From: Humulus lupulus | Lineage: Eukaryota > Streptophyta > Magnoliopsida > Rosales > Cannabaceae | Assembly: GCF_963169125.1 (NCBI RefSeq) | Contig: NC_084794.1 | Span: 116,598,358 to 116,662,357 of the forward strand | Length of the DNA stretch: 64,000 nt | Direction of reading: 5' to 3' | The notes under the pieces: model-generated | Database searches by the model: none | Told to the model about the DNA's origin: nothing | What the model saw: only the letters and a program-made list of their open reading frames with translations | Translations under genes and position numbers: made by a program | Part shown: positions 13,316 through 23,918 of the stretch, piece by piece | Position numbering within the stretch: the first letter of the stretch is position 1 | Layout of the letters: the number at the start of each line of letters is the position of its first letter

Positions 13316-14134
13316 TGTGGATGCTCAAAATTCAATACTGGTAAAGAACCCACACCTAATGCCTAAGGTCTCCGGAAGGTCCAAGGCAACCATCTTTGAA
13401 GTCCATTTGAACCCTCAAATTATTGCTCAAAATGACCCAAGCGTCCCGCGCACTCCGACCGCGCGCCCCGCGCCTGCGCGACCGCGCGCCCCGCGCGCAC
13501 CTCGAGACACCACCAGGAGGCAAGCATCTAGCGGTCCCCAAAAAAAAGCCTCACACAACAGTCATGCCGTGGTCCTCGTGATGGCCTCCTCTCACATATC
13601 AGCCTCGTCCTTAAGGGTGTCCACGTGGTGACCATGGAGCAAGGAGAGTTTGAATACGGTTGGTACGGTGTCCACGCCAGACTGGTAGCGGCAGTACAAG
13701 GATTGTACATGGTCAGGACTTCCTCAGCACGCTTATGAGGTCAGTACCTGACAAGTCGTGGAGGCATAATATGGTACCAAGACAAGAGCACTTTTGCAGG
13801 CCCTGACACGTACTAGAGCAGGCCACCACTCTCCCAACACCACTACCACCTGTACTGATGTCCTGACAGTGTACTCATGTACTATTTTGTCCTGAGGGAC
13901 CACTATGTACAAAGGAGCCATTATGTCTCCAATATAAATAGATGATCACTCCTCCAGAGGAGGGGTTGGAAAATTGATTGTATGCAGAGGCTATTAAGCA
14001 ATATACATTTTTCACTCCATTGTTCATCTGTGTTCATCCTTCCATGAGTTCATTCTAAGTTTTTATTTAAACATCGTTGCATTTACCTTTGAGTTTTCCG
14101 ACTTAATTTCTTTGACGAGGTTTCACCGTCAACA
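13316..14134 (+). repeat. 5' LTR of element C (819 bp)
   Basis: Runs from TGTGGATGC to CACCGTCAACA. A TATAAATA box lies at 13933-13940. It carries a short GC-rich stretch (about 13440-13503) that is greatly expanded in the other copy. Confidence 0.92.
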
Positions 14135-14137
14135 GTT

Positions 14138-14155
14138 TGGCGCCGTCTGTGGGAA
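14138..14155 (+). promoter_or_regulatory. Primer binding site of element C
   Basis: TGGCGCCGTCTGTGGGAA, three bases after the LTR. This TGGCGCC-type site is common in Tat elements and differs from the Met-tRNA sites of A, B and D. I do not assign the exact tRNA. Confidence 0.8.
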
Positions 14156-15642
14156 GAACAAGCATCAAACCAGTGTTCTACCATCACTTCCAACAAAGAA
14201 AGATTCTAAGACGTTCAAAACGCCTACGGCAAGTACAAGAGGTTGAGGTTCGCCGAGACGGGGTAGAGCGGAGGGCTTCCAAGAAAGACCCCCCTCTGCC
14301 CGAGCATGGAGGTGGACCGGAAGAACCTCTTCCCCCAGGGGAGGAGAGGGAAGCATCGTCCCCAGCTATCCAGCCCAACGGAGGTCATTCAGAGCCACTA
14401 GTGTATCCACTTAATCGGCCCCGGTTGACCCCACGCTCAGGCCACCAGGACCCCGGTCCCTCGACGCACTGGCCAGGCAAGGGTCTCGGGGTACGCCCGG
14501 TAAGTTCCTGCTCAAGGACGCGCTTCTACAAGGACGAGATTCACGAGTTGCGTAAAAAGACTCGAAGGCTGGAAACCATGATAGAGAACATGCAGGAGGT
14601 TTTAAATGACCTACTGCAAGGGAAGTCAAGCATACCCCTCCCTAAGCGTAAAGGGAAGAAGTATGAAAAAGGGGAAAGCACTGTCCCCGTAGACGATGGG
14701 GGAACCAAACTTTCCACCAATAAAACCCCCCAGACAAAGTACCAGGAGGGACCTAGGCCAATGAAATGTCCCCAGAAGCCAAGGCGGAGGGAAGATGATG
14801 GTCATAGGAATGAGGCCTAAGTCCCCTCAAAAGAAGCACCCCCTGGCCTAAGAAAAGAGCCCCATGGAGAGAGGTCAGAAGTAAGAGATGTACCCCCCGC
14901 GGTTCCCCCGAGGGACACAACCAAGGCAAGGGATCAGCCCGAGAACACGCAAAACTCCTTATGCAAAAAGAGGAGGGGACTAGACACCACTGCACTTGGG
15001 GGGCACATGGATGATGAAGAATTTGACCGTGAGTCACCCTTCACAAGGGAGATTCAGGTTGAGCGAATGCCTACTGGCTTCAGAGAGCCTCGCATGACTC
15101 CGTACGAGGGTACTACTGACCCTAAATATCATTTATACTCCTTCAATAGTCTGATGAGGTTAAGGGGGGTCAATAACAGGGCAAAGTGTCATTGCTTCGT
15201 CGTTACGCTTAAACGAGTGGTGTATAAGTGGTTCAAGAGGCTAAGGCCAGGAACAATCAAATCATGGCAACAATTCTCTGATGAATTTCTCCAACAACAC
15301 CATGCAGCCTGTGATTACGTCATGCCAACTACCAGCCTCGCTAACATAAAACAAGGCGAGAATGAAAGTCTGAAGGACTACATCCATAGGTTCAGTATAG
15401 AAGCTACAAAGGTGAGAGGTTTAACCAAAGCGGAGCACAAGATGGCTATTATAGCCGGAGTTCGTCCAGGAAGCAAGTTGTGGGGTAGCATGCTCAAAAG
15501 AGAAGTTTCGAATTTGGAAGACTTCTTCGAGAGAGCACAGAAGTACATACGTGTGGAAGAGGGCCATAAGAACTTATATGTGGAAGAAAGCGAACCTTCC
15601 TTCAGTTTCCCTACTACCAATACGTCTGAAGATTCCATATAG
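14156..15642 (+). pseudogene. gag of element C (Retrotrans_gag type), one nonsense codon
   Basis: One plus-strand frame spans the region, broken by TAA at 14818-14820. The N-terminal part (14156-14817) is charged, proline-rich and low-complexity, with a helical stretch around 14530-14620. The second part (15007-15642) is the conserved gag core: an EPRMTPYEGTTDPKYHL segment at about 15087, a WQQFSDEFLQQ segment near 15270 and a SLKDYIHRF segment near 15370. These are hallmarks of plant retrotransposon gag. No zinc knuckle and no start ATG near the primer site are seen, so the true start is uncertain. Gag would form the particle packaging the element's RNA; pol must come from elsewhere. Confidence 0.8.
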
Positions 15643-15744
15643 AAGGGGGCGTCGTGCTAGAGGGGTCGCTAACCAAGCTTGAGATTGAACGAAGACCATC
15701 TAGCCATGAAAAGTCCCGACCCGAGGGGAGATCACCTCAAAAAT

Positions 15745-15947
15745 TGAAAAAGGGTCTCCAAAGTACACGCCTGCAAAAAGGGTCTCCAAAGTAGACGCTT
15801 GCAAAAAGGGTCTCCAAAGTAGACGCCTGCAAAAAGGATCTCCAAAGTAGACGCCTTCAAAAATGGCCTCCAAAGTAGACGCCTGCAAAAAGGGTCTCAA
15901 AGAAGACACTTGCAAAAAGGGTCTCAAAGAAGACGCTTGCAAAAATA
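15745..15947 (+). repeat. Tandem repeat array in element C (28-bp then about 26-bp units)
   Basis: About five imperfect 28-bp copies, each with GGGTCTCCAAAGTAGACGCC and a GCAAAAA joint, are followed by two shorter copies with GGGTCTCAAAGAAGACGC. The array follows gag directly. The minus-strand ORF through it is a product of the repeats. Confidence 0.9.
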
Positions 15948-16639
15948 GTACTATGCCTAATGACGAGAAGGACGCTTCTCGCAAGATATAACAAGCACGC
16001 TCAAAAACATATAAAAGGATAACTAGAACCCAAGGGGTCAATATATTCTTATAGATACGATCAAGGTCCACCAAAGAGAGACCTATCGAACCACCTTTCA
16101 CATGGCCTCCAAAGGACCTCGAGCATGACAAATATAAAAAAAAAAAAAATCTCCAGTGCATGGTTAAAATACAAGACTAAAGGTCACTTAGTCACATTAT
16201 CAGGCTCTGACATGTAAGTCTTGTGAAACCGGAAGATTTTCCCAAGGAAAGCATCACCTTACGAGCCGTGAAGTATGGTCTGGCTAGGCTAAGAGGCCAA
16301 GCTACGCGTCACGAGAGGACAGGTGCACGAGGCCCTCCCATGGCGAGGCCCCGCTTGTCTTGACGCTAAGAGATGTCGAGGGCACCAGAGCTGTGAATGT
16401 AGGAATTCTTCTTTTGTGAATTCCATCCAAGAGAGCAACCCTCGCTACGCGAGGCTCACGACTGGCCTCCTACGCGCATCGTCTCTATGCGAGACATCGC
16501 GTCCTGCCTCCAAGTGATCGCATGGGGTGCGGCCTCGCTAAACTTCTCGTGTCCGGCATGCACAGACTCACGCATCCGAACATAGATCCCAAAGGGTCGC
16601 CTAGCTTTGTGAGACATTCTAAGGACCCTGAGTTCGGGA
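15948..16639 (+). other. Internal non-coding part of element C
   Basis: No supported gene. The stretch separates the tandem array from the coiled-coil remnant and contains an A12-type run near 16137. The short ORFs do not resemble pol. Confidence 0.5.
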
Positions 16640-16880
16640 CCCTGGAGTTCGGCTGCTAGGCTGGTGACCTATTCCCGCAACATCGTGGCCTTGGCAATTG
16701 CCCTCTTCTGCTTTTTCGATGAGGAAGAAATTTTCGCCAAGGCCCTTTCTAACATAGACCTGGTTTCAGCAAGCTCCTAGACCCGAACCGCAAGACAGTC
16801 CCTCTCTGCATTAGACATGGAAAGGTTATGAGCTAAGTTGGCAAATCGCTGAGCCACAGTATAGGCCTCGCATGGAGATA
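16640..16880 (-). pseudogene. Possible antisense coiled-coil gene remnant in element C
   Basis: Read on the minus strand, one frame encodes a heptad-like charged segment (pieces such as AQRFANLAHNLSMSNAERD and ETRSMLERALAKISSSSKK) interrupted by two stops. Position (before the 3' LTR), strand (opposite to gag) and composition resemble the coiled-coil C-terminal part of the antisense genes in E and F. Homology is inferred, not demonstrated. Confidence 0.4.
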
Positions 16881-16930
16881 TAAGAATTAAAGAGAATAGT
16901 CTACCAGAGCACCTAAAGGTCCTCTCCTAG

Positions 16931-16943
16931 ACTGGGGGGCAAG
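16931..16943 (+). promoter_or_regulatory. Polypurine tract of element C
   Basis: ACTGGGGGGCAAG immediately before the 3' LTR. Confidence 0.8.
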
Positions 16944-17905
16944 TGTGGATGCTCAAAATTTAACACCGGTAAAGAACCCACACCTAATGCCTAAGGTCTC
17001 CGGAAGGTCCAAGGCAACCATGTTTGAAGTCCATTTGAACCCTCAAATTATTGCTCAAAATGACCCTGCTCAAATTGACCAAAATGACCCAAGCGTCCCG
17101 CGCACGCCGCCCGCGCGCCCCGCGAGCACCCCGCCCGCGCCCGCGCGCCCCGCGCGCCCGCGCGCCCCGCGCGCCTCGCGCCCCGCTCCCCGCGCACCCC
17201 GCGCCCCGCGCGCCAAGCCCCCACGTGCCCCGCGCCCCTCGCGCCCTCGCGCCCGCGCGCCCCGCACGCACCTCGAGACACCACCAGGAGGCAAGCATTT
17301 AGCGGTCCCCAAAAAAAAGCCTCACACAACAGTCATGCCGTGGTCCTCGTGATGGCCTCCTCTCACATATCAGCCTCGTCCTTAAGGGTGTCCACGTGGT
17401 GACCATGGAGCAAGGAGAGTTTGAATACGGTTGGTACGGTGTCCACGCCAGACTGGTTGCGGCAGTACAAGGATGGTACATGGTCAGGACTTCCTCAGCA
17501 CGCTTATGAGGTCAGTACCTGACAAGTCGTGGAGGCATAATATGGTACCAAGACAAGAGCACTTTTGCAGGCCCTGACACGTACTAAAGCAGGCCACCAC
17601 TCTCCCAACACCACTACCACCTGTACTGATGTCCTGACAGTGTACTCATGTACTATTTTGTCCTGAGGGACCACTATGTACAAAGGAGCCATTATGTCTC
17701 CAATATAAATAGATGATCACTCCTCCAGAGGAGGGGTTGGAAAATTGATTGTATGCAGAGGCTCTTAAGCAATATACATTTTTCACTCCATTGTTCATCT
17801 GTGTTCATCCTTCCATGAGTTCATTCTAAGTTTTTATTTAAACATCGTTGCATTTACCTTTGAGTTTTCCGACTTAATTTCGTTGACGAGGTTTCACCAT
17901 CAACA
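16944..17905 (+). repeat. 3' LTR of element C (962 bp)
   Basis: Same sequence as 13316-14134 apart from about a dozen substitutions, a 24-bp insertion near 17065 and a GC-rich expansion. A TATAAATA box lies at about 17704-17711. It ends CACCATCAACA. Confidence 0.92.
17092..17278. repeat. GC-rich simple-sequence expansion in the 3' LTR of C
   Basis: About 190 bp of CGCGCCCCGC-like units, almost purely G and C, against about 65 bp at the same place in the 5' LTR (13440-13503). Open frames in all phases here are compositional artefacts. Confidence 0.9.
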
Positions 17906-17910
17906 AAAGC
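17906..17910. repeat. Right target site duplication of element C (AAAGC)
   Basis: Identical to 13311-13315. Confidence 0.93.
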
Positions 17911-19131
17911 AAAAACCCGAGCAGGAACCATCTTTTCGTCCTTCTTTCCTTCTGGCTTTTGCTGAGGACACTCTTTCTTACGATGCCCTGCTTGACCACA
18001 GTTGAAGCACTCCTTAGTGTTGGCGCGACATTCTCCAGGATGCTTCTTCTGACATTTGGCACATGGCGGGTATTCCACGTAGCCCGACTTATTTCCCCCA
18101 TTATTTGGTCGTGCCCTTTTATTGTTGTCAGATTGCTTGTTGTCAAGATGCCTTCTCTTCTGTCCGTTACCGTTATTGTTGGATTGATTGTTGCCGCTAT
18201 TGCTAGACTGATTGTTGTTCCGACTTGCCTGAGGTTGGCTCTGCTGTCTGGGTTCAGGCTTACTGACTTCTTCTTTGCTTACGTTGGCCTGCAACCGTTC
18301 TACTTCGATTGTCGTCTCAAGAACGTCGGCATATGAAGTGTTTCCCAGGTTCGCTAGTTTAACCCCCATCTCGATCTTCGGTCGGAGTCCTCTCACGAAT
18401 TTGTTCACCCTCAGATAATCGGTTGGGACTAACTCTGCTGCGAACTTGGCTAAGCGGTCAAGCTGACGAGCATATTCCGCCACTGTTAAAATCCCTTGCT
18501 TCAGGTTGGTGAACTCCTCAACTCTCGTAGCAAGTACCGCTGAATTGTAGTACTTCTTGTGGAAGAGCTCCACAAATCGGGTCCATGTCATGGTGGCAGA
18601 ATCATGGGATTGCTGGACCAAGTCCCACCATATCCTGGCATCTTTCTTGAGTAAAGATGAGACGCAGGATATACGGTCCGCATTACTGAGGTTCATGTGA
18701 GCCAGAATCGGCTCCACATTCCTTAACCACTCTTCTGCCTCAAAGGGGTCTGTAGTCCCTTCGAAGTTTGGAGCGTGCTACTTGCGGAACCTTTCATACA
18801 CTGGCTCCACGTGCTGTACTGGATATGGAGCGTAGTTCGTCATAGGCCATCCCCCATATGGACTAACTTGTTGGGGAGCTGGGGCCATTTGTTGTGGCTG
18901 CGGCTGTGGCAGAGGCTGAGGCTGAGATTGAGCTTGTTGGCGTTGCTGCAGAAGTTCCTCGACTTGCTGTCGTAGTCTGGAAATCTCCGCAGTGTTGTCA
19001 GCTGGCGGTGCCGGTGCGTTGCGGTGAGCAGTAGTACGCACTCCCCTTCGGTGAACTATAGGGACCGCATTGTTCGCTGGAACATCGTTGGAGTCATTTC
19101 TGTTGGTGCGTGCAGATCTTCGGAGCGACAT
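17911..19131 (-). pseudogene. Element B gag with a single nonsense codon
   Basis: ATG at 19131, opening MSLRRSARTNRND; the frame runs to the C insertion and continues in phase into pol at 13315. The N-terminal part is rich in P and Q. The only lesion is TAG at 18780-18778, where D2 has CAA, so a CAG-to-TAG change is likely. The gag core lies about 18717-18380 (DARIWWDLVQQ, FHKKYYNSAVLATRVEEF). An N/Q-rich linker follows, then a CCHC zinc knuckle with C237, C240, H245 and C250 counted from 18717 (about 18009-17968). Gag forms the virus-like particle and packages the genomic RNA. Confidence 0.88.
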
Positions 19132-19614
19132 CGTAGCAGAGTTCTAACAGTTAAAAGAAACATGTTAGAACTTTTCCTAATAGGCTCTAAGGCAAAAACT
19201 TATTCTAAAACAAACATATCTCGGACCTATTTATTATGACTTCTTATGAAAAATTATATAGGTCTTTATTTATTATTAGAGTGGGTTTCTATACTTAGAA
19301 AAACAAGTCATCTTTATTTTCTAAGTGTGTTTCTAACCATCCTATATGACTTAATTCTCAGGCTCGAAACTTATCTTTGTTCCAAAGTTAACCATATTGA
19401 GGGAGGGCTGGGATCAGTAAAATCGTTCCCACTACTATGGCCCCCTAACTCTCAATAAGGAAACTAGGTTCATTGATTTGTATACACCCTCACCGAACAT
19501 AGTCATTATTCATTTTATTTAGTATTTATTATGATTGCAAAAATAAAATCAAACTCACACATGATATTCAAATAGCATGTTATTCATTTGGAAAAGATTT
19601 TTCACTTATTACAA
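19132..19614 (-). other. ORF0-gag spacer of element B
   Basis: Non-coding in element orientation. Just before the gag ATG the minus strand has TTCTAAC, a pyrimidine-rich run and CTGTTAG, which resembles a branch point and splice acceptor. The matching site in D2 reads CTGTTAA. Confidence 0.45.
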
Positions 19615-20124
19615 TCATAACATAAAAAGTAAATAAAACAAATAAAAACTACTTATCAAAAAATCGGGATCTTCTACATCCGATCCGTCATCTAGCATAT
19701 CATTATCTATTTGTTCATAATCATCATTGTCATGTGCATCGAAACGTCCTCTAGGAAGGTTGGTGAGAATCCTATGTTTTTGCTCATTTGTGAATTGAAA
19801 CTCAAATTTTGCGGTGAACCTAACTAAGAGGAAATAGTATCTCATCGCTAATGGTAATTCATCCTCCTCATGCATTTCTTCCCATATTTCTTCTAAAGCT
19901 GCTATTACAGGATGGAAATCTTTAAATAGCCTAATCACTAGTACATATTCTTCTGTTGATCTTAGCATTATTTGCTTAGCCTCTTGAAGGCCACCTATCT
20001 CTTGGTGAAACAAAAGCAACCTTCGAGTGATCCTTTCTAGGGCTCCTACGGTGTTTCTTGGCTCCCTTATTCTTTTTAAGGCCTTAATGGCTCGGATATC
20101 TTGGTAGGTTAAAGCTCCGTTCAT
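19615..20124 (-). CDS. ORF0 of element B, unknown protein upstream of gag
   Basis: Uncharacterized ORF between primer site and gag. I start it at ATG 20124 (MNGALTY) because the D2 copy starts there; upstream codons in frame are not conserved. About 155 residues align with the D2 protein at roughly 76% identity without gaps. The protein looks helical and charged (RITRRLLLFHQEIG, AALEEIWEEMHEEDELP) with a strongly acidic tail (DNDDYEQIDNDMLDDGSDVEDPDF spans the last 24 aligned residues in pieces). It has no signal peptide, membrane segment or motif I recognize. In B the stop used by D2 is lost and the frame runs on for 14 codons. A and other Tekay elements in this window show no equivalent. 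Confidence 0.75.
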   Translation of the reverse strand: MNGALTYQDIRAIKALKRIREPRNTVGALERITRRLLLFHQEIGGLQEAKQIMLRSTEEYVLVIRLFKDFHPVIAALEEIWEEMHEEDELPLAMRYYFLLVRFTAKFEFQFTNEQKHRILTNLPRGRFDAHDNDDYEQIDNDMLDDGSDVEDPDFLISSFYLFYLLFML

Positions 20125-20130
20125 TATTAA

Positions 20131-20198
20131 CTGAAACATAAACACTAAAGTTGTTAGCTATACACATAGGCAAAGTAACTTGTAACTTAAACACTTAT
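20131..20198 (-). other. Intron-like segment in the leader of B, before ORF0
   Basis: On the minus strand it ends TTTATGTTTCAG just before ORF0, with GCTAAC as a possible branch point upstream. The donor position reads ATAAG where D2 reads GTAAA, so B may have lost the site. This is inferred from comparison with 35228-35296. Confidence 0.3.
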
Positions 20199-20262
20199 TT
20201 GGCGGTCAGATTCGGAGCTTCGAGCGTGTGTATCGAGGAGAACTTCATGCAAAGGAACCGTT

Positions 20263-20274
20263 GCTCTGATACCA
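20263..20274 (-). promoter_or_regulatory. Primer binding site of element B (initiator Met tRNA)
   Basis: TGGTATCAGAGC on the minus strand, two bases inside the 5' LTR boundary at 20277. Confidence 0.92.
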
Positions 20275-20276
20275 AC

Positions 20277-22167
20277 TGTAATGACCCACTAATCTAGACT
20301 ATTTGGACCATTAACGAAACTATACATAAAACTTACATTTTTGCGGAAATAACATAATTTTACTGAGTAACTTGTTAAAAATAAGAGTTTCTTACAAAAT
20401 AGAATACTAAGAAGGATATGGGATCCCATTGTCTTTAAAAACAAAAACATGATTTAAATGAAAAGAATTACATAAGAAATGCGGAAAATACATATAAAAC
20501 CATAAAAAGGTCAAATGAGACTACATCCTCGAATCGAATAACGCTCGGCCCCTTGACTCCATTCACCATCGATACACATCCTCTAAGCGTCACGAATCTT
20601 ACCACCTCTAAAGCTATTTTCCTGCACATAAAACAAAAAGGAATGAGCCTAATGCCCAGCAAGGAAAATCTAACACATAGTCATACACATAAATTTCATA
20701 ATAAACGTAAAGACATAGCATAACACTTAATACATACACTTATTATAATGGCCATTATTACTTGGGGTCCCATAGACTAAACAAGCTTATGCCCATGAGA
20801 TTAGTGGGGTCCTACTAGCTAAGTAGGCATATGCCCATAATCTTTTTGGGGTCTTGCTAGTCAAATAGGGCATAAGCCCAAGCCTAAAAACATACACATT
20901 CATAACATATTCATAACATAACACATAAGCAATACACATATAGATTCTATCCTATTTTCCTTACCAAAGTTACCGGGATATGATGGACTGAGTTGGGACT
21001 TTTGGAACACTCCTAAAACCATATGAGAAAGAGTGAGTCTTATGAAGAAGAAGAAATGAAAATGAATAGGAAGACTAAACCATTGAGAAATATGCTTACC
21101 GAAACTTATGTGCTTACGAACTTGGATTCCCTAACCAAAATAAGAATGAGGTTAGGGGACTGAGTAGAAGGCTTTGAGAAAGAAAACAACATGAAGCAAA
21201 TGAAATAGAGTTTCGGGTTTACCTCAAAGACATGCAAGACCAATCTATCCACAACCGAAATACTAAAGAACCTTACTTCGCAAAGTGTTTGATAAGCTAA
21301 AGATGATTAAGCTTATGACTTTCCCACCCAAGTGTTTAACTCTCACACTCTCCTAGCACTTGCAGCTTCTGAACTTAGAGTAAAAGGTGAATAATGGCTG
21401 GGTACTAGGTCCAATTTATAGAGTTTGGGAATGAAAGTATCTTGATTTTACTTTAATAAAAATAATGGCTTTTTAGGTGAAAATAATTTGAATAATCATT
21501 CAGCAGAGGCTGAAGACTCGTTCAAAAGATGCTGGACTTATGAAGGAGTTTGAATGGCTGAAAGGAAAAGAATTCAAAAACGTTTGAACATATGCTGGAG
21601 GAGGTGATATATCGCCCCCTGTAGGCGATATATCGCCTGGGCCAGTATGCCCGAGGCGACCGTGCATCGTCTCGTGTTTTCCGTATCTACGTGCTGCGAT
21701 ATATCGCCCCCTATAGCTGCGATATATCGGCACACGCTGAATATTTAAACACGAAATTACACATTTTTAGCTAAGTTTGAATGGGGTAAACAGCCTTGAC
21801 TAAGCCCTCAACATATCCAAAGCTGCTGACTGACCTTAAAGCATTCAAATTTTACCCTTATTTAATTTAATCCTCAAAAATACTTAATCCTTAATTACCC
21901 ATTCATAACATGTGCTTAAAATCCTATTGGTTGATATCTAAACCTTATAATATAACAAATATTATCCTTAATATCAGTCATATAATCAAACCTTAGGTTA
22001 TACTTAATATTCTTAAACTATAGGTTAAACTTAGAAAATCTATAAGTACTACTATGAGTGTCCAAATAATTCCCGGTCTGAACCAAAAATCCACAGTAAC
22101 AAAGATAATACTATACATACTATAATACTACTAAACAATAAGCTAAGTAAAGTTCTTGGACTCTACA
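20277..22167 (-). repeat. 5' LTR of element B (right copy, 1891 bp)
   Basis: Near-identical to 7952-9859. The TATA box is TATAAATT at 21420-21413 on the minus strand. GATATATC palindromes lie at about 21605-21733. An 18-bp segment of the left copy near 8590 is missing here. Confidence 0.93.
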
Positions 22168-22172
22168 ACCAC
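22168..22172. repeat. Right target site duplication of element B (ACCAC)
   Basis: Identical to 7947-7951. A's LTR resumes directly after. Confidence 0.93.
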
Positions 22173-23913
22173 ATAGACAGTTAAATAAAACTAAGGGAAG
22201 AATCATTTAGAAGCTTGTAGGAACCGACACTTATTTTCCTTCCAGCTGAAGATAGTTCTCATCTTCTTCTCTCTTTCACTCTCTAAGACAAACTCAAGGA
22301 AAATTCTGGTGGAAGCTAGTTAAAACAAGGAATTGGGCTGGGAAATTTTAGGAGCTAAAAGCTTGAGGATTAAGGATCAAACTCAGAGACTAGACTCAGC
22401 AAAGGTAAGCTCTAACCATGGGAATTAAGCTTGAATTTCTGTTGTGTTTTTAGGTTATGCATGTGGGTAGAATTTGATTTGCTCTTGGGAGTTTAGTTGA
22501 GTTTTTGGAGCAGGTTTTGATGGGTTTTGATGCTGAAATTGGGCTAGAATATTTGTGTTGATTATTTGGAACTATTTGCTTGATTATAGGATGAGTTGGT
22601 CTTAAGAAAACCAGGAAAAAGGTGAAGAATTATGGGTTTGGAGGAGAGGGTCGCGGCCCTAGGAGGGCATGCTGCGGCCCATGTGCGCACGTGGCCATGG
22701 GAGTCCGAGAAGCTTGATGCACACCGCGGTGCTTGGTGTGCGCGCCGCAGCCCGTGTGTGCTGCATGGAAGTGCTGGCCTCTGTTTCGAGGCTAGTCGCG
22801 GCGCTTGTTGGTAGGGCTCGGCTCTTAGTGCCAGTTTATGTTTTTAAGGGTGTTTAAGTTTGGGAACTCAATGGTTATGTCTCGGGATGGATTTTATCAC
22901 CAGGATTGATAAAATTCAAGGTCTCGGAGGTTAGAGATATGGCTCAATGTTATTTAATGGATTATAACTTGATGGATGGATATTGTTAATGTGTTGTGAC
23001 TAGGGTTTCAGCGAGGCTCAAGTTAGAGGACTGTGCTCGGGACATCGGTGCTCGGAGAGCTCGGGACTCAGGTATGAAAACCCTTGTTCCCATAGAGCTT
23101 GTATGTAGGGCTAAGCCCAATATGTTTGAATTGCAGGGCGTAGCCCTTTGATTGTATTTTCTTGTATTTTGTACTTGTTTATTATTCTATGAGTGCAATT
23201 ATGTGAATGATCGGCAAGGGCTGGGAACGGTGTAGGCTGAGGTCGGCAGGGGCCAGAAACGGCAAAGGGTCGGGAGCGGCGTTGGGCACGTTGAGTGCAA
23301 GGCCGAGTACGGCAAGGGGCCGGGAGCTGCGTTGAGCACGTGGAGTGCGAGTTGCCACGGCGTGTCCCTAAAGGATACCTGGGATATCCTTATGGTGTGG
23401 ACCGCGAACCCAGGGCCTGGTAAAGCGCCTGGGACGACTAGGCCATATGTGTTCAGCCTATTGATGGCCAGTTTATATACTTGGTGTATGTTTTTCATAT
23501 GTTATCTGTTATGGGTTTTCTTGCTGGGCTTCGGCTCACAGATGCTCTGTGGTGCAGGTAAGGGAAAGGAGAAAGCCAACCAACCATGAGTGTAGCAGGC
23601 ATGAAGCGGCGTGTACATGTTTGGCCAGCCTGGCTGCCACAGCCAGTGGATTTTGGGAGATGTTTGTAAATTAACCTAGATTTTGTCGTTTAGTCAACTT
23701 GGTTCAATTTATATGTTATAAGTGTTTCTAAACTGTATTTTGGGATCCCAAGTGTTAAACTTTTATGATTTTCAATGAAATGGAATTATTTCTAGAGTTT
23801 TTCCTCTGTTTATGGCTTAATTACACTATTTGACCTAAAACCTCGATTAGCGAGTTGAATGCACGTTTTTTTAAACTCACTTAGTAACGGCTCTAAGGAA
23901 GTAGGGCGTTACA
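22173..23913 (+). repeat. 3' LTR of element A, second part
   Basis: Continues A's LTR (matches about 911-2639) after B. It ends GGCGTTACA. Confidence 0.9.
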
Positions 23914-23918
23914 CTTTC
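23914..23918. repeat. Right target site duplication of element A (CTTTC)
   Basis: Pairs with CATTC at 460-464 with one mismatch. Confidence 0.65.

Larger units (their letters stand above)
13316..17905 (+). mobile_element. Element C: non-autonomous gag-only Tat-type LTR element (TR-GAG-like)
   Basis: Complete 4.6-kb element with TSD AAAGC. LTRs are 13316-14134 and 16944-17905, the primer site is 14138-14155 and the polypurine tract 16931-16943. The internal 2.8 kb holds a gag region and no protease, RT, RNase H or integrase, so it must rely on enzymes from other elements. The LTRs differ at about a dozen positions plus GC-rich and 24-bp length changes. That makes it the youngest insertion of this nest, as its position inside B requires. 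Confidence 0.9.
7952..22167 (-). mobile_element. Element B: nearly intact Tekay-type chromovirus with extra ORF0, split by element C
   Basis: Minus-strand element. In its own orientation: 5' LTR 22167-20277, primer site 20274-20263, ORF0 20124-19615, gag 19131-17911, C insertion, PR-RT-RH-IN-chromodomain 13315-9896, polypurine tract, 3' LTR 9859-7952. TSD is ACCAC. Without C it is about 9.6 kb. The LTRs differ by scattered substitutions and an indel of about 18 bp, so it is fairly young. Its LTR ends and coding regions identify it as the same family as D. Confidence 0.93.
465..23913 (+). mobile_element. Element A: Tekay/Del-type chromovirus, split by element B
   Basis: Complete plus-strand Ty3/gypsy element. 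The 5' LTR is 465-2639, the primer site 2643-2654, gag-pol about 2913-7489, the polypurine tract 7511-7520, and the 3' LTR is 7525-7951 plus 22173-23913. The LTR ends are inverted repeats (TGTAACGCC and GGCGTTACA). The RT motifs, the integrase followed by a chromodomain-like end, and LTRs of about 2.17 kb fit the Tekay/Del clade. It inserted into the leader of E's antisense gene and later received B in its 3' LTR. Confidence 0.9.

Noticed and set aside
15700..16161. 153-codon minus-strand ORF
   Set aside because: Its repeating peptide mirrors the 28-bp DNA tandem array; no conservation or domain.
16945..17352. Proline/arginine/alanine-rich ORFs in several frames
   Set aside because: They come from the GC-only repeat in C's 3' LTR, where stop codons are rare in every frame.
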